Shown in pieces: positions 26,421 to 34,035 of a stretch of 64,000 nt of DNA; position 1 is the first letter of the stretch; each line of letters starts with the position of its first letter. Made by a program: the position numbers and the translations under genes. The DNA is taken from the NCBI GenBank assembly GCA_963704075.1, contig CAVPGV010000008.1, positions 7,218 to 71,217 on the forward strand, read 5' to 3'. The notes beneath the pieces are model-generated. The model had not been told where the DNA came from, made no database searches, and worked only from the letters and a program-made list of their open reading frames with translations. The DNA is from JADKAV01 sp963704075 (GTDB lineage Bacteria; Actinomycetota; Actinomycetes; S36-B12; UBA10799).

Positions 26421-27059
26421 TCAGGCCCAGATCCGCGCAGGATCCTCGGCCTCGGGGAAGGCTCGCGCACGACCCTGCGCGAACCGCCGCGCGCTCAACG
26501 CGGCCGCCGCGGCGTCCAGGGTGTCGTCGGTCGTGGCCCAGCCCACCGAAACCCAGTCGAGGGGATGCAACCCCTCGGATTCGAGGATCCCCAGGCGCTC
26601 GCGGACACCGGCCCAGGCCTTCTTGGAGAACCGTGGGGCGCCGAGGACCCGGAATGTCAGTTCGGGATGAACCTCGATCACGGCGGCCGTGGCATCCGCC
26701 TGCGCCACCTCCTGGATCTTGGAGCGCAGGGCGAACGCCTGCGCCGACACCCCCTTGCCGCCGTGTTCACGATTGATCACCGTTGCCTGGTCCTGAGTCG
26801 GGGCTGCCAGCGCGGCTGCTGTCGGCGTCATGAACAGCGACGACCGGCGCGGGCCGAGGAACGCGCGGGCGGCGAGGTCGCACTCGCGTTCGCCGCACAT
26901 CGGAGGGCGGATCGGCATGTCGACCCCCACGACCTCGACCCCCATGGCCTCGAGATGTTCCAACAGATCGCCGAACCGCGTGAAGCCCTCGACGAGGTTT
27001 TCCCCGGGCAGCACCAATGCCACCCACCCCTGACGGCAGCCGTCGACTCCGGCGTACAT
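26421..27059 (-). CDS. DUF429 predicted nuclease
   Basis: A 212-residue protein of the DUF429 family, predicted to have an RNase H-like fold. The first strand GVDGCRQGWVALVL carries the expected Asp, GVDMPIRPP the second acidic strand, and ALRSKIQEV plus EVHPELTF are family landmarks. The start is ATG 27059; a GTG two codons earlier is possible. Target unknown. It shares a 77-bp divergent region with the sulfur-operon regulator. Confidence 0.75.
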   Translation of the reverse strand: MYAGVDGCRQGWVALVLPGENLVEGFTRFGDLLEHLEAMGVEVVGVDMPIRPPMCGERECDLAARAFLGPRRSSLFMTPTAAALAAPTQDQATVINREHGGKGVSAQAFALRSKIQEVAQADATAAVIEVHPELTFRVLGAPRFSKKAWAGVRERLGILESEGLHPLDWVSVGWATTDDTLDAAAAALSARRFAQGRARAFPEAEDPARIWA

Positions 27060-27103
27060 GCCCACAATTCTTCCGCACTACCCCCCGGTCGGCATTCGTG
27101 TGC

Positions 27104-27128
27104 ATACGCGGCGTATTATGCATACTGT
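27104..27128 (+). promoter_or_regulatory. Operator-like palindrome and -10 boxes upstream of the sulfur operon
   Basis: A perfect palindrome ATACGC-G-GCGTAT (27104-27116) overlaps TATTAT (27114-27119), and TACTGT (27123-27128) lies 7 nt before ATG 27136. An operator overlapping the promoter would suit autoregulation by the adjacent HTH protein; this is inference. Confidence 0.45.
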
Positions 27129-27135
27129 GCAGACA

Positions 27136-27816
27136 ATGCAGACGGAATCCTCCTCAATGCAGACCCTGCTCAGTGCGCGACAGGTACAGGACGTCCTGCA
27201 CATCGACCGGTCCACCGTCTACCGCATGGCCGAGGACGGCCGACTACCCGCGATCCGGGTCGGCAAGCAATGGCGGTTCCCGGCCCAGGAGATTTACGCC
27301 CTGATCGCCACCGAGAAACCCGAACTCAACACCTCCCCCCTGGACCCGTCGGTGGCCTCGGCGATCGCCGAACTCTCCGCCGATCTGCTGGGTGTCATGG
27401 TCGTGGTCACCGACATGGACGGCCACCCGATCACTCCCATCGCCAATCCGTGCGAGTGGATGGTCGAGCACGCCGACGACCCCACGGTCGTCCCGACCTG
27501 CATCGCCGAATGGCAGGAGCTCGCCGACAACCACAACATGGAGCCGCAGTTCCAACCCGGGCAACTCGGTTTCGAATGCGCCCGCGCCTTCGTGCGCTCC
27601 GGACGCGAACTGGTCGGCATGGTTCTGGCCGGCGGCGTCAGTCCTGTTGAGCAGCACCGCACCGACCTGTATGACCTGAGCGCGGCCGACCGCCGCGAGG
27701 TGCTCGACGCACTGCCCCGGATCGCCGTGGCCCTGTCCCGCACAACCGCTCCACACGACCCCCGCACCCGAACCGCGTCGGCACCGGCCGGCGCACCGAA
27801 AGAGGAGAAACCATGA
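27136..27816 (+). CDS. HTH (excisionase-type) regulator with PocR-like sensory domain
   Basis: About 226 residues. Residues 10-60 form a MerR/excisionase-type winged helix (LLSARQVQDVLHIDRSTVYR, then LPAIRVGKQWRF). The rest resembles a PocR ligand-sensing domain, with VVTDMDGHPITPIANPCEW, PTCIAEW and FECARAF; its three Cys could sense redox or sulfur species. Its stop overlaps the sqr ATG by 4 nt (ATGA), so it heads the sulfur operon and is its probable regulator. ATG 27136 is preferred (TACTGT 7 nt upstream); GTG 27127 after TATTAT and ATG 27157 are alternatives. Confidence 0.7.
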   Translation: MQTESSSMQTLLSARQVQDVLHIDRSTVYRMAEDGRLPAIRVGKQWRFPAQEIYALIATEKPELNTSPLDPSVASAIAELSADLLGVMVVVTDMDGHPITPIANPCEWMVEHADDPTVVPTCIAEWQELADNHNMEPQFQPGQLGFECARAFVRSGRELVGMVLAGGVSPVEQHRTDLYDLSAADRREVLDALPRIAVALSRTTAPHDPRTRTASAPAGAPKEEKP

Positions 27817-29048
27817 AGAGGCTCTTGATCCTCGGCGCCGGAACCGCCGGAACCATGGCCGCGAACAAGTTGCGCCCGCTGCTGCCCCGCGACGAATGGA
27901 ACATCACCATCGTCGAGCAGCACGACACGCACTACTACCAGCCCGGGTACCTCTTCATACCGTTCGGCATCTACCGGCCGGACGAGGTGACCAAGCCGAC
28001 GAAACGCTTCATTCCTTCCGGCGTGGATCTGGTCAGCGCGACGATCGACAAGGTCGAGCCGGAGGCGAACAAGGTCCTTCTCGAGGACGGCACGGAGCTC
28101 CAGTACGACTACCTCATCATCGCCACCGGTGCCTCCCCCAACCCCGACGAGACCCCCGGCATGTCCGACGACATGGGCGGCGACGTCCACGAGTTCTACA
28201 CCTACAACGGCGCTACGAAGCTGGCGGAGAAGCTGCGCACGTGGGAGGGCGGCAAACTTGTCGTCCACGTCACCGAGATGCCGATCAAATGCCCAGTCGC
28301 CCCGCTGGAGTTCACATTCCTGGCCGAGGCGTTCTTCACCGAGCAGGGCCTGCGCGACAAGGTCGACATCACCTACGTGACACCCCTGGAGGGAGCGTTC
28401 ACCAAACCGGTCGCGTCGAAGTACCTCGGGGACATGCTCGACAAGCGCAAGATCACCCTGGAGCCGGACTTCATGATCGAGTCGGTGGACTCCGAGGCCA
28501 AGAAGATCGTGTCCTTCGACGAGCGCGAGGTGCCCTACGACCTGCTGGTGACGATCCCGCTGAACATGGGCGCGGACTACATCGCCCGATCAGGCCTCGG
28601 CGACGACCTGAACTACGTGCCGGTCGATCAGTACACCCTGCTGTCCAAGGCGCACGACAACATCTTCGCCGTCGGGGACGCCTCCGACATCCCCGCGTCG
28701 AAGGCCGGCTCTGTCGCGCACTTCGCGATGGACCTGTTCCCGGCGAACTTCCTGCGCCACATCCAAGGCCTGAAGATGACCGAGCCGTTCGACGGGCACG
28801 CCAACTGCTTTATCGAGACCGGCCACGGCAAGGGCCTGCTGATCGACTTCAACTACGAGACCGAGCCGCTGCCGGGCAAGTACCCGCTGCCGGGAGTCGG
28901 GCCGTTCTCGCTGCTCAAGGAGACCGAGATCAACCACTGGGGCAAGGTGATGTTCCGGTGGATGTACTGGAACATCCTGCTACCGGGCAAGGAACTGCCA
29001 CTGCCCGCACTGATGTCGATGGCTGGTAAGGACACGGAGGACCTGTGA
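27813..29048 (+). CDS. sqr: Sulfide:quinone oxidoreductase-like flavoprotein
   Basis: A 411-residue FAD protein of the SQR/flavocytochrome c family, peripheral on the inner membrane face, oxidising sulfide and passing electrons to quinone. FAD loop LGAGTAG is at residues 7-13, and IIATGASPNPDETPG and FAVGDASDIPASKAG follow. The cysteines Cys160 (PIKCPVAPLEF) and Cys332 (HANCFIE) match the pair that carries the sulfur chain. The third Cys of type I enzymes is absent. The C-terminal amphipathic tail (WGKVMFRWMYWNILLPG) fits membrane attachment. Strong ribosome site AGAGGAG. It is followed without gap by DUF1641, DsrC-like and DsrE-like genes. Confidence 0.87.
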   Translation: MKRLLILGAGTAGTMAANKLRPLLPRDEWNITIVEQHDTHYYQPGYLFIPFGIYRPDEVTKPTKRFIPSGVDLVSATIDKVEPEANKVLLEDGTELQYDYLIIATGASPNPDETPGMSDDMGGDVHEFYTYNGATKLAEKLRTWEGGKLVVHVTEMPIKCPVAPLEFTFLAEAFFTEQGLRDKVDITYVTPLEGAFTKPVASKYLGDMLDKRKITLEPDFMIESVDSEAKKIVSFDEREVPYDLLVTIPLNMGADYIARSGLGDDLNYVPVDQYTLLSKAHDNIFAVGDASDIPASKAGSVAHFAMDLFPANFLRHIQGLKMTEPFDGHANCFIETGHGKGLLIDFNYETEPLPGKYPLPGVGPFSLLKETEINHWGKVMFRWMYWNILLPGKELPLPALMSMAGKDTEDL

Positions 29049-29764
29049 TGGCCGAAACCACCATGGCCGAACCCAGCGTCGCGGAACTCTCCGCACGACT
29101 GGACCGGATGACCGAACAGATGGACTTCGTCGCCGCCGAGTTGCAGGCCCAGCGCGAGTCGCGGGAGCGCTGGTCGGAACTGACCGAGACCCTCGTACCC
29201 GTCACCCGTGGCGCCGTCGACGTGGCAACCCGCGAGCTCGAGGATCTCAGCCCCGACGTGACCGCCGAGGACGCGGCGCGGTTCGCGCGGACCGCCGCCC
29301 GGGCACTGCCGAAGCTCGAGGTGCTCCTTGCCCAGCTCGACAGCCTCTCGGAACTGCTGCACACCGTGAACTCGCTGAGCGGAGCCGGCATGGACAAACT
29401 GACCGAGGTCTTGGCCGTCGCCGACGACAAGGGCTACTTCGCGTTCGCCCGGCAGGGCGGCATGATCGCCGACCGAGTGGTCACCGAGTTCACCGAGGAG
29501 GACGTGAAAGCCCTCGGCGACAACGTCGTCACGATCCTCAACGCTGTCAAGGAGATGACACAGCCCGAAGTCATGGGACTGGTGCAGCGCACCGCGGTCA
29601 GCGTCTCCGACGTCGAGGACACCCACATGGAACCGCCGTCGATCTTCGCGCTGCTCAAGTCCATGCGCGACCCCCAGACCCGTCGTGGCCTCGCCAAGGT
29701 CATGGCGATGCTGCACACTGTCGGCGAGGAGAGCGCGCCGGCCTCCACCCAAGGAAGGAAGTAA
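29048..29764 (+). CDS. DUF1641 protein of the sulfide-oxidation operon
   Basis: A 238-residue, mostly helical soluble protein of the DUF1641 family, which often accompanies sulfide:quinone or formate-type flavoproteins. The N-terminus is an acidic coiled coil (LDRMTEQMDFVAAELQAQRE). The C-terminal family block is MRDPQTRRGLAKVMAMLHTV. The ATG overlaps the sqr stop (TGATG). It has no cysteine, so it is unlikely to carry sulfur itself; a scaffold or partner of the flavoprotein is plausible. Confidence 0.8.
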   Translation: MAETTMAEPSVAELSARLDRMTEQMDFVAAELQAQRESRERWSELTETLVPVTRGAVDVATRELEDLSPDVTAEDAARFARTAARALPKLEVLLAQLDSLSELLHTVNSLSGAGMDKLTEVLAVADDKGYFAFARQGGMIADRVVTEFTEEDVKALGDNVVTILNAVKEMTQPEVMGLVQRTAVSVSDVEDTHMEPPSIFALLKSMRDPQTRRGLAKVMAMLHTVGEESAPASTQGRK

Positions 29765-29767
29765 CAC

Positions 29768-30082
29768 ATGCCCACCGCAACGATCGCAGGCCACGAGGTC
29801 CAGATCAACGACGAAGGGTTCCTCACCGAGTACGACGAGTGGACCGAGGACATCGGCAAGGAACTCGCCGGCAACATCGGGATCGACATGACCGACCGCC
29901 ACTGGGAGTTGATCCGTTGGCTGCGCGAGGACTTCAAGGAGAAGAACGAGACCGCCACCACCCGACGGGTGCAGAGCGTAGGCGGTTTCCCGACCAAGGA
30001 GCAGTTCCAACTGTTCCCCAAGAAACCGGCGCGCAAGATGGCCTACGTGGCCGGACTGCCCAAACCGCACGGCTGCGTGTGA
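29768..30082 (+). CDS. tusE: DsrC/TusE-like sulfur carrier with only the C-terminal cysteine
   Basis: A 104-residue DsrC/TusE/DsvC-family protein. The N-terminal beta pair GHEVQINDEGFL, DRHWELIRWLREDF, and the flexible C-terminal arm AGLPKPHGCV are all present. Cys103 is the conserved penultimate CysA. The second cysteine of true DsrC (CysB, 11 residues earlier) is Ala92. Lacking CysB, it should act as a persulfide carrier like TusE rather than form the DsrC trisulfide. No dsrAB is in the window. Preceded by AAGGAAG; four bases after DUF1641. Confidence 0.85.
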   Translation: MPTATIAGHEVQINDEGFLTEYDEWTEDIGKELAGNIGIDMTDRHWELIRWLREDFKEKNETATTRRVQSVGGFPTKEQFQLFPKKPARKMAYVAGLPKPHGCV

Positions 30083-30091
30083 GGAGACACC

Positions 30092-30613
30092 ATGGCTGAC
30101 GCAATCATTCCGGACTTCGGCGACGACGACGAAACCGATCGCAAACTCGTCATCATCTGCTCCAAGGGCAACCTGGACATGGCCTACCCGGCTCTCGTCC
30201 TGGCCAATGCCGCTTTGGGCGAAGGCATCGAGACGCACCTGTTCTTCACGTTCTGGGGCTTCGACATGATCACCAAGTCGCGTATGCACGACCTGCAGTT
30301 CTCGCCGGTCGGCAACACCGCGATGCACCTGCCGGGCCGCGACACGAAGATGCCGCAGTCGCTCTCGCCGCTGCCCGGGATGACGCAGATGGCGACGAAG
30401 ATGATGAAGAAGCAGATCGCCGATCTGGGCATCCCGGAGGTCCCGGACTTCCTCGACCAGATCGTGGCTTCAGGCGGCCACTTGTGGGCCTGCCGCATGT
30501 CCGCGGACATGAACAACCTCGAGGAATCCGACCTTCGCGACGACGTCGACGGCATCATCAACGCCACCGACTTCATCGAGATGAGTGACGGCGCACAGAT
30601 GCTGTTCATCTGA
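30092..30613 (+). CDS. DsrE-family sulfurtransferase (DsrE2/E3-like)
   Basis: A 173-residue DsrE/F-fold protein. Cys23 (VIICSKGNLD) and Cys134 (HLWACRMSADM) are at the positions of the sulfur-accepting residues of DsrE2/DsrE3 proteins. The Met-rich middle (GMTQMATKMMKKQIADLGIP) is also typical of this peroxiredoxin-like group. It probably takes persulfide sulfur from the flavoprotein and passes it to or from the DsrC/TusE-like protein. GAGGAG site before the ATG. It is the last gene of the five-gene operon. Confidence 0.85.
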   Translation: MADAIIPDFGDDDETDRKLVIICSKGNLDMAYPALVLANAALGEGIETHLFFTFWGFDMITKSRMHDLQFSPVGNTAMHLPGRDTKMPQSLSPLPGMTQMATKMMKKQIADLGIPEVPDFLDQIVASGGHLWACRMSADMNNLEESDLRDDVDGIINATDFIEMSDGAQMLFI

Positions 30614-30679
30614 GGCTGGACCGGCGCCGCGGGAGGACCGTGGCGCCGGTCTTCCTTTGTGGTCGGTGCGTGCCACCGG

Positions 30680-30755
30680 CGTTGGAGTCGCACGCGTCGC
30701 GGATCTCTCACTGATGTACCGATCTCCAACGTCTGTCCGTAACTCTCACGCCCGG
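30680..30755. repeat. Intergenic palindromic element, family A (copy 2 of 3)
   Basis: CGTTGGAGTCGCAC at 30680 faces GATCTCCAACGTCTGT (30721-30736), followed by CTCTCACGCC. The words match those at 12112-12220 and 47383-47493. It lies downstream of the sulfur operon. Confidence 0.45.
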
Positions 30756-30804
30756 TGAGCCGATGCGTCGCGACGGGCCGCCCATCGGGGCTAGCCTTTC
30801 GGTC

Positions 30805-31107
30805 ATGTGGCGAACCGCGATGGTGGTCGGTCTGACGATTGGCCTGAGCGCGTGCAGCAACACCCAGACCGAGCCCAGGCCGACGCCGACCGCGAGCACT
30901 GTCGACCAAGGACGCCAGGACCAATTCTGCGCCGACGTCGCCGACGTGCTCACTCGCGACGACCCCGCCGACCCCGAGGATCAGGCGGAGCGCCTCGAGG
31001 AGTTGCGCAAACTCGCCAGCAAGTTCGGCACGGGAAGCGGTGACGACATCACTGCCGCACGAATACTGAAGTCGTGCGAGGACGAAATTCGGGCAGCCCG
31101 CTCCTGA
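30805..31107 (+). CDS. Small lipoprotein of unknown function
   Basis: A 100-residue predicted lipoprotein. The signal peptide MWRTAMVVGLTIGLSAC ends in the lipobox LSAC, then comes a Thr/Pro linker and a short acidic helical domain with two Cys (QFCADVADVL and LKSCEDEI) that could form a disulfide. ATG 30805 is supported by TAGCCT 7 nt upstream. No family recognised. Confidence 0.65.
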   Translation: MWRTAMVVGLTIGLSACSNTQTEPRPTPTASTVDQGRQDQFCADVADVLTRDDPADPEDQAERLEELRKLASKFGTGSGDDITAARILKSCEDEIRAARS

Positions 31108-31124
31108 AGGGCCGGCCGGCGCGC

Positions 31125-31208
31125 AACGAGTTCGGGGAAGCGAGAATCCGGGGCGCGATTCCCGTCTGAACTCGTTGGAGGACCGGTTCGTCGACCAGTT
31201 CGGAACGC
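31125..31208. repeat. Inverted repeat plus CCAGTTCGGAACGC element (family B)
   Basis: Perfect 9-bp arms AACGAGTTC (31125-31133) and GAACTCGTT (31168-31176) are followed by CCAGTTCGGAACGC, the tail also seen at 7785. The remaining stretch to 31394 shows no gene. A TACGGT box near 31262 could start a leader of about 125 nt for the helicase. Confidence 0.4.
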
Positions 31209-31394
31209 GGACGTGACGGACCTCACCGGCCTCCGGGGTGTGCGTGCGGGCGCGGGTCGCGTACGGTGGCCATAGAACGGCTGGGCATCAGGCCCGGCTA
31301 CGTCGTGCGCTACACCCGTGAAGGGTGGCTGTCTTCTCCGGTTGGAATCTGAGTGGGCCTCATTGCACCCACGACCTGACCGATTGGATTCACC

Positions 31395-32693
31395 ATGACC
31401 GCAACATTCACCGACCTCGGTGTGCCCCGCGAATACGCGAAGGCACTGTCCGACCAAGGCATCAACCAACCCTTCCCGATCCAGACCAGCACGCTGCCCG
31501 ACTCGATCGCCGGACGCGACGTCCTCGGACGCGGGCGCACCGGCAGCGGCAAGACGATCGCGTTCTGCCTTCCGGTGGCCATCCGGCTGAGCGGCAAGCG
31601 CAGTCAGCCGGGCGCACCCCGTGCGATGATCCTGGTCCCCACCCGTGAACTGGCCAGCCAGGTCGCCGACACGATGCGTCCTCTGGCACAAGCCGGAGGC
31701 CTGAGCGTGGCGACCGTCGTGGGCGGAGTGCCGCAGAACCCGCAGGTGCGGGCTCTGCGCCGCGGCACCGACATCCTGGTGGCCACCCCCGGCCGGCTCG
31801 AAGACCTGATTCGGCAGGGCCACTGCCGACTCGGCGACGTCCGTATCTCCGTGCTCGACGAAGCCGACCACCTCGCCGACCTCGGCTTCCTACCCGCCTC
31901 GAAGCGGCTGCTGGACCAGACTGCCCGCGACGGTCAGCGCCTGCTCTTCTCGGCCACGCTGGACGGAGCCGTCGGTGTGCTGGTGCGCAAGTACCTGCGT
32001 GACCCGGCGACCCACCACGTGGACGCCGCATCAGCTCCCGTGCCGTCGATGAGCCATCACATGCTCACCGTGCGCGACGCGGACAAGCAACAGGTGGTGC
32101 GGGAACTGGTCTCCGGCCAAGGCCGCACGCTGGCGTTCACGCGCACCAAGCACGGGGCCAAGAAGCTGGCCAAACAACTGACCGCGGCCGGCATCCCGGC
32201 GGTGGACCTGCACGGCAACCTCTCGCAGGCCGCGCGCAAGCGGAACCTGGCCGCGTTCAGCACCGGTCAGGTTCGCGTTCTCGTGGCCACCGATATCGCC
32301 GCCCGTGGCATCCACGTCGACGACATCGACATGGTCGTCCACGTCGACCCGGCTGCCGAACACAAGACGTACCTGCACCGATGCGGGCGCACCGCGCGCG
32401 CCGGCGCCGAAGGTAAGGCGATCTCGGTGGGCACTGCGTCGCAGCGCCGCGACGTCACGCGCATGCTTCGCATGGCCGAGGTCAAGCCGTTGACCGTCGA
32501 CGTTCATCCCGGACATGCGGCAATCACCGACCTGGTCGGACCGGCGGCACCGAAGAACCACACGCCGGTGTTCACCCAGGCCGAGCCGAAGCCGCGCAGT
32601 GGGCGGAACCACGGCCAGCAGCGCTCGGGGCAGACCCGGCACCACGGCCAGGCCCGCCGGTCGAGCAATCGGTCGCGGCGCCCCGCAGCCTGA
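31395..32693 (+). CDS. DEAD-box ATP-dependent RNA helicase
   Basis: A 432-residue DEAD-box helicase that remodels RNA in ribosome assembly, decay or cold adaptation. The Q motif is PFPIQTSTLP, motif I GRTGSGKT, Ia PTRELA, Ib TPGRL, II DEAD (VLDEADHLADLGF), III SAT, V TDIAARGIHV and VI HRCGRTARAG. The last 50 residues are basic and probably bind RNA. The gene seems to have a leader of 100 nt or more, unlike its leaderless neighbours, which may allow post-transcriptional control. A strong bidirectional terminator follows. Confidence 0.92.
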   Translation: MTATFTDLGVPREYAKALSDQGINQPFPIQTSTLPDSIAGRDVLGRGRTGSGKTIAFCLPVAIRLSGKRSQPGAPRAMILVPTRELASQVADTMRPLAQAGGLSVATVVGGVPQNPQVRALRRGTDILVATPGRLEDLIRQGHCRLGDVRISVLDEADHLADLGFLPASKRLLDQTARDGQRLLFSATLDGAVGVLVRKYLRDPATHHVDAASAPVPSMSHHMLTVRDADKQQVVRELVSGQGRTLAFTRTKHGAKKLAKQLTAAGIPAVDLHGNLSQAARKRNLAAFSTGQVRVLVATDIAARGIHVDDIDMVVHVDPAAEHKTYLHRCGRTARAGAEGKAISVGTASQRRDVTRMLRMAEVKPLTVDVHPGHAAITDLVGPAAPKNHTPVFTQAEPKPRSGRNHGQQRSGQTRHHGQARRSSNRSRRPAA

Positions 32694-32779
32694 TCGGGGA
32701 CTTTGGTCACATCGCGTCACCTAGTGACCGATCTGTACCAAAGTCGCGCTGGGCTCCAGGAACACCGTCCGAGAACGAG

Positions 32780-32826
32780 CACGACGAAACCCCGCCGCTT
32801 GAACAAGCCGGCGGGGTTTCGTCGTG
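32780..32826. terminator. Bidirectional intrinsic terminator (18-bp perfect stem)
   Basis: Arms CACGACGAAACCCCGCCG and CGGCGGGGTTTCGTCGTG with an 11-nt loop, between the convergent helicase and sodN genes. A TTTCGTCG tail on either strand fits terminator use in both directions. Confidence 0.85.
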
Positions 32827-32830
32827 ACAA

Positions 32831-33253
32831 CTAGGCGGGCGGGTAGACACCCATCTGCTTGGCCTTGTCGGTCTGCCAGAAGATGTCAGCGATCTCGTCG
32901 ATGTAGTCGATCAGCTTCTGACCCTCGGCCGGATCCATCGACTTCTTGGCCTCACCGGCCTGGTGGGTGGCCTTCCAGAACAGCTCGTGCAGGTTGGGGA
33001 ACTGCTCGAAGTGCTCGGGGGCGAAGAAGTCGGCCCACAGCACCATGAGGTGGTGTTTGGTCTCCTCGGCGCGCTGCTCCTTGATCAGGATGCAGCGGTC
33101 GCGGAACACCTCGTCGTCCGAGTCCTGATACTTCTTGGCGATCTTGAGCACCGACATCGCCTCGATCTTCGCCTGCGCAGGGTCGTAGACCCCGCAGTAC
33201 AGGTCGCAGTGGGCGTGGGCGACGGTGGCCGAAGCGAACAACCTGCCGAGCAT
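32831..33253 (-). CDS. sodN: Nickel superoxide dismutase precursor
   Basis: A 140-residue Ni-superoxide dismutase precursor that dismutates superoxide in the cytoplasm. A 14-residue leader (MLGRLFASATVAHA) is removed to expose His1 of the nickel hook, which reads HCDLYCGVYDPAQA. His1, Cys2, Cys6 and Tyr9 are all kept, but position 5, usually Pro, is Tyr. The start at 33253 was chosen because AAGGAG lies 6 nt upstream and the leader then matches the family length; an in-frame ATG at 33268 is the alternative. The maturation protease is encoded divergently next door. Confidence 0.92.
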   Translation of the reverse strand: MLGRLFASATVAHAHCDLYCGVYDPAQAKIEAMSVLKIAKKYQDSDDEVFRDRCILIKEQRAEETKHHLMVLWADFFAPEHFEQFPNLHELFWKATHQAGEAKKSMDPAEGQKLIDYIDEIADIFWQTDKAKQMGVYPPA

Positions 33254-33301
33254 GAGCAACTCCTTCATCGTGGGTTCCAGTGCCGAGCCTACAATCCTGG
33301 C

Positions 33302-33625
33302 GTGCGGTCCGACAGTGGGCGATCCCGGCTTCCCTTGCGTCGCTTCGTGGTTTCCGACCGTTCGATGGAGCCCGCCCTCGTCGAAGGGCAGGGTCTTCTG
33401 GCAACCCCGTATGGGGCCGCGAAACCAGGGCAGGTGCGTTGTTTCGAACACCCCGATCGGCGCGGCTTCTGGCTGGTCAAACGGGTGGCTGACGTGGGTG
33501 GGGGCACGATGACCGTGTTGTCCGACAACCGCGCGGTGCCCACGATCGACTCCCGGGCGTTCGGTCCGGTCCCGGTCGCGGGCAGTTACCGGGTCGTGCT
33601 GGTCGTTCCCCGCCGGTTCATGTGA
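33302..33625 (+). CDS. sodX: Ni-SOD maturation protease (S26-like signal peptidase fold)
   Basis: A 107-residue S24/S26-type peptidase. Ser21 (DRSMEPALVEGQ) and Lys60 (FWLVKRVAD) form the expected catalytic dyad, and no membrane anchor is seen. Proximity to sodN indicates it cleaves the SodN leader so that nickel can bind. The GTG start lies 6 nt behind TACAAT (33290-33295), which overlaps by two bases the minus-strand TAGGCT (33291-33286) facing sodN. Its 3' end overlaps the VOC gene by 8 nt. Confidence 0.85.
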   Translation: MRSDSGRSRLPLRRFVVSDRSMEPALVEGQGLLATPYGAAKPGQVRCFEHPDRRGFWLVKRVADVGGGTMTVLSDNRAVPTIDSRAFGPVPVAGSYRVVLVVPRRFM

Positions 33626-34016
33626 CCGGCGGCTTCGCCCAGTAGAACTCGATCGGGATGCCATCGGGATCCCGGCCGGTGACCACCAGCGCGTGCGGGG
33701 TGTCCTCCACGGGGCCGTGCTCGATCCCGAGGTCGTCCATCGTCCGCACCCAGCCGCGCACGTCCTGCGCGCTGCCGACGCCGAAGCCCACGTGGTCCAT
33801 GCCGACGCGGGAGGGGTCGAACGGGTCGTTCGCGCCATCCTCGAAGACGGTGACGCCGATCATCAGGCCGCCGGGCCACAACAGCCGGCGTCGCTGCCAC
33901 CCCGGGCCCTCGCGGGTTACGACATCAGCCGGCCCGAACAACCGCTGGTAGAAATCGGCGCTGCGGGCCAGGTCGCTGACAGTCAATGTGATGTGGTGCA
34001 GGAACGGCGGCTTCAT
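33618..34016 (-). CDS. VOC (glyoxalase/bleomycin resistance-like) protein
   Basis: A 132-residue single vicinal-oxygen-chelate module. LHHITLTVSDLARSADFYQR opens the fold with a metal-type His, MDHVGFGV begins the second half and DPDGIPIEFYWA ends it with the canonical Glu. It may be a small dioxygenase, isomerase or resistance protein. ATG 34016 lies 6 nt behind TACGGT, which overlaps the TACGAT box of the divergent PPOX gene. Confidence 0.8.
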   Translation of the reverse strand: MKPPFLHHITLTVSDLARSADFYQRLFGPADVVTREGPGWQRRRLLWPGGLMIGVTVFEDGANDPFDPSRVGMDHVGFGVGSAQDVRGWVRTMDDLGIEHGPVEDTPHALVVTGRDPDGIPIEFYWAKPPVT

Positions 34017-34035
34017 CGCTCGACCGTACGATGAA

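Noticed and set aside
29768..30082. Evidence for dissimilatory sulfite reductase metabolism
   Set aside because: The DsrC-like protein lacks CysB and no dsrAB, dsrMKJOP or apr genes are in the window, so only a sulfur-carrier role is supported here.
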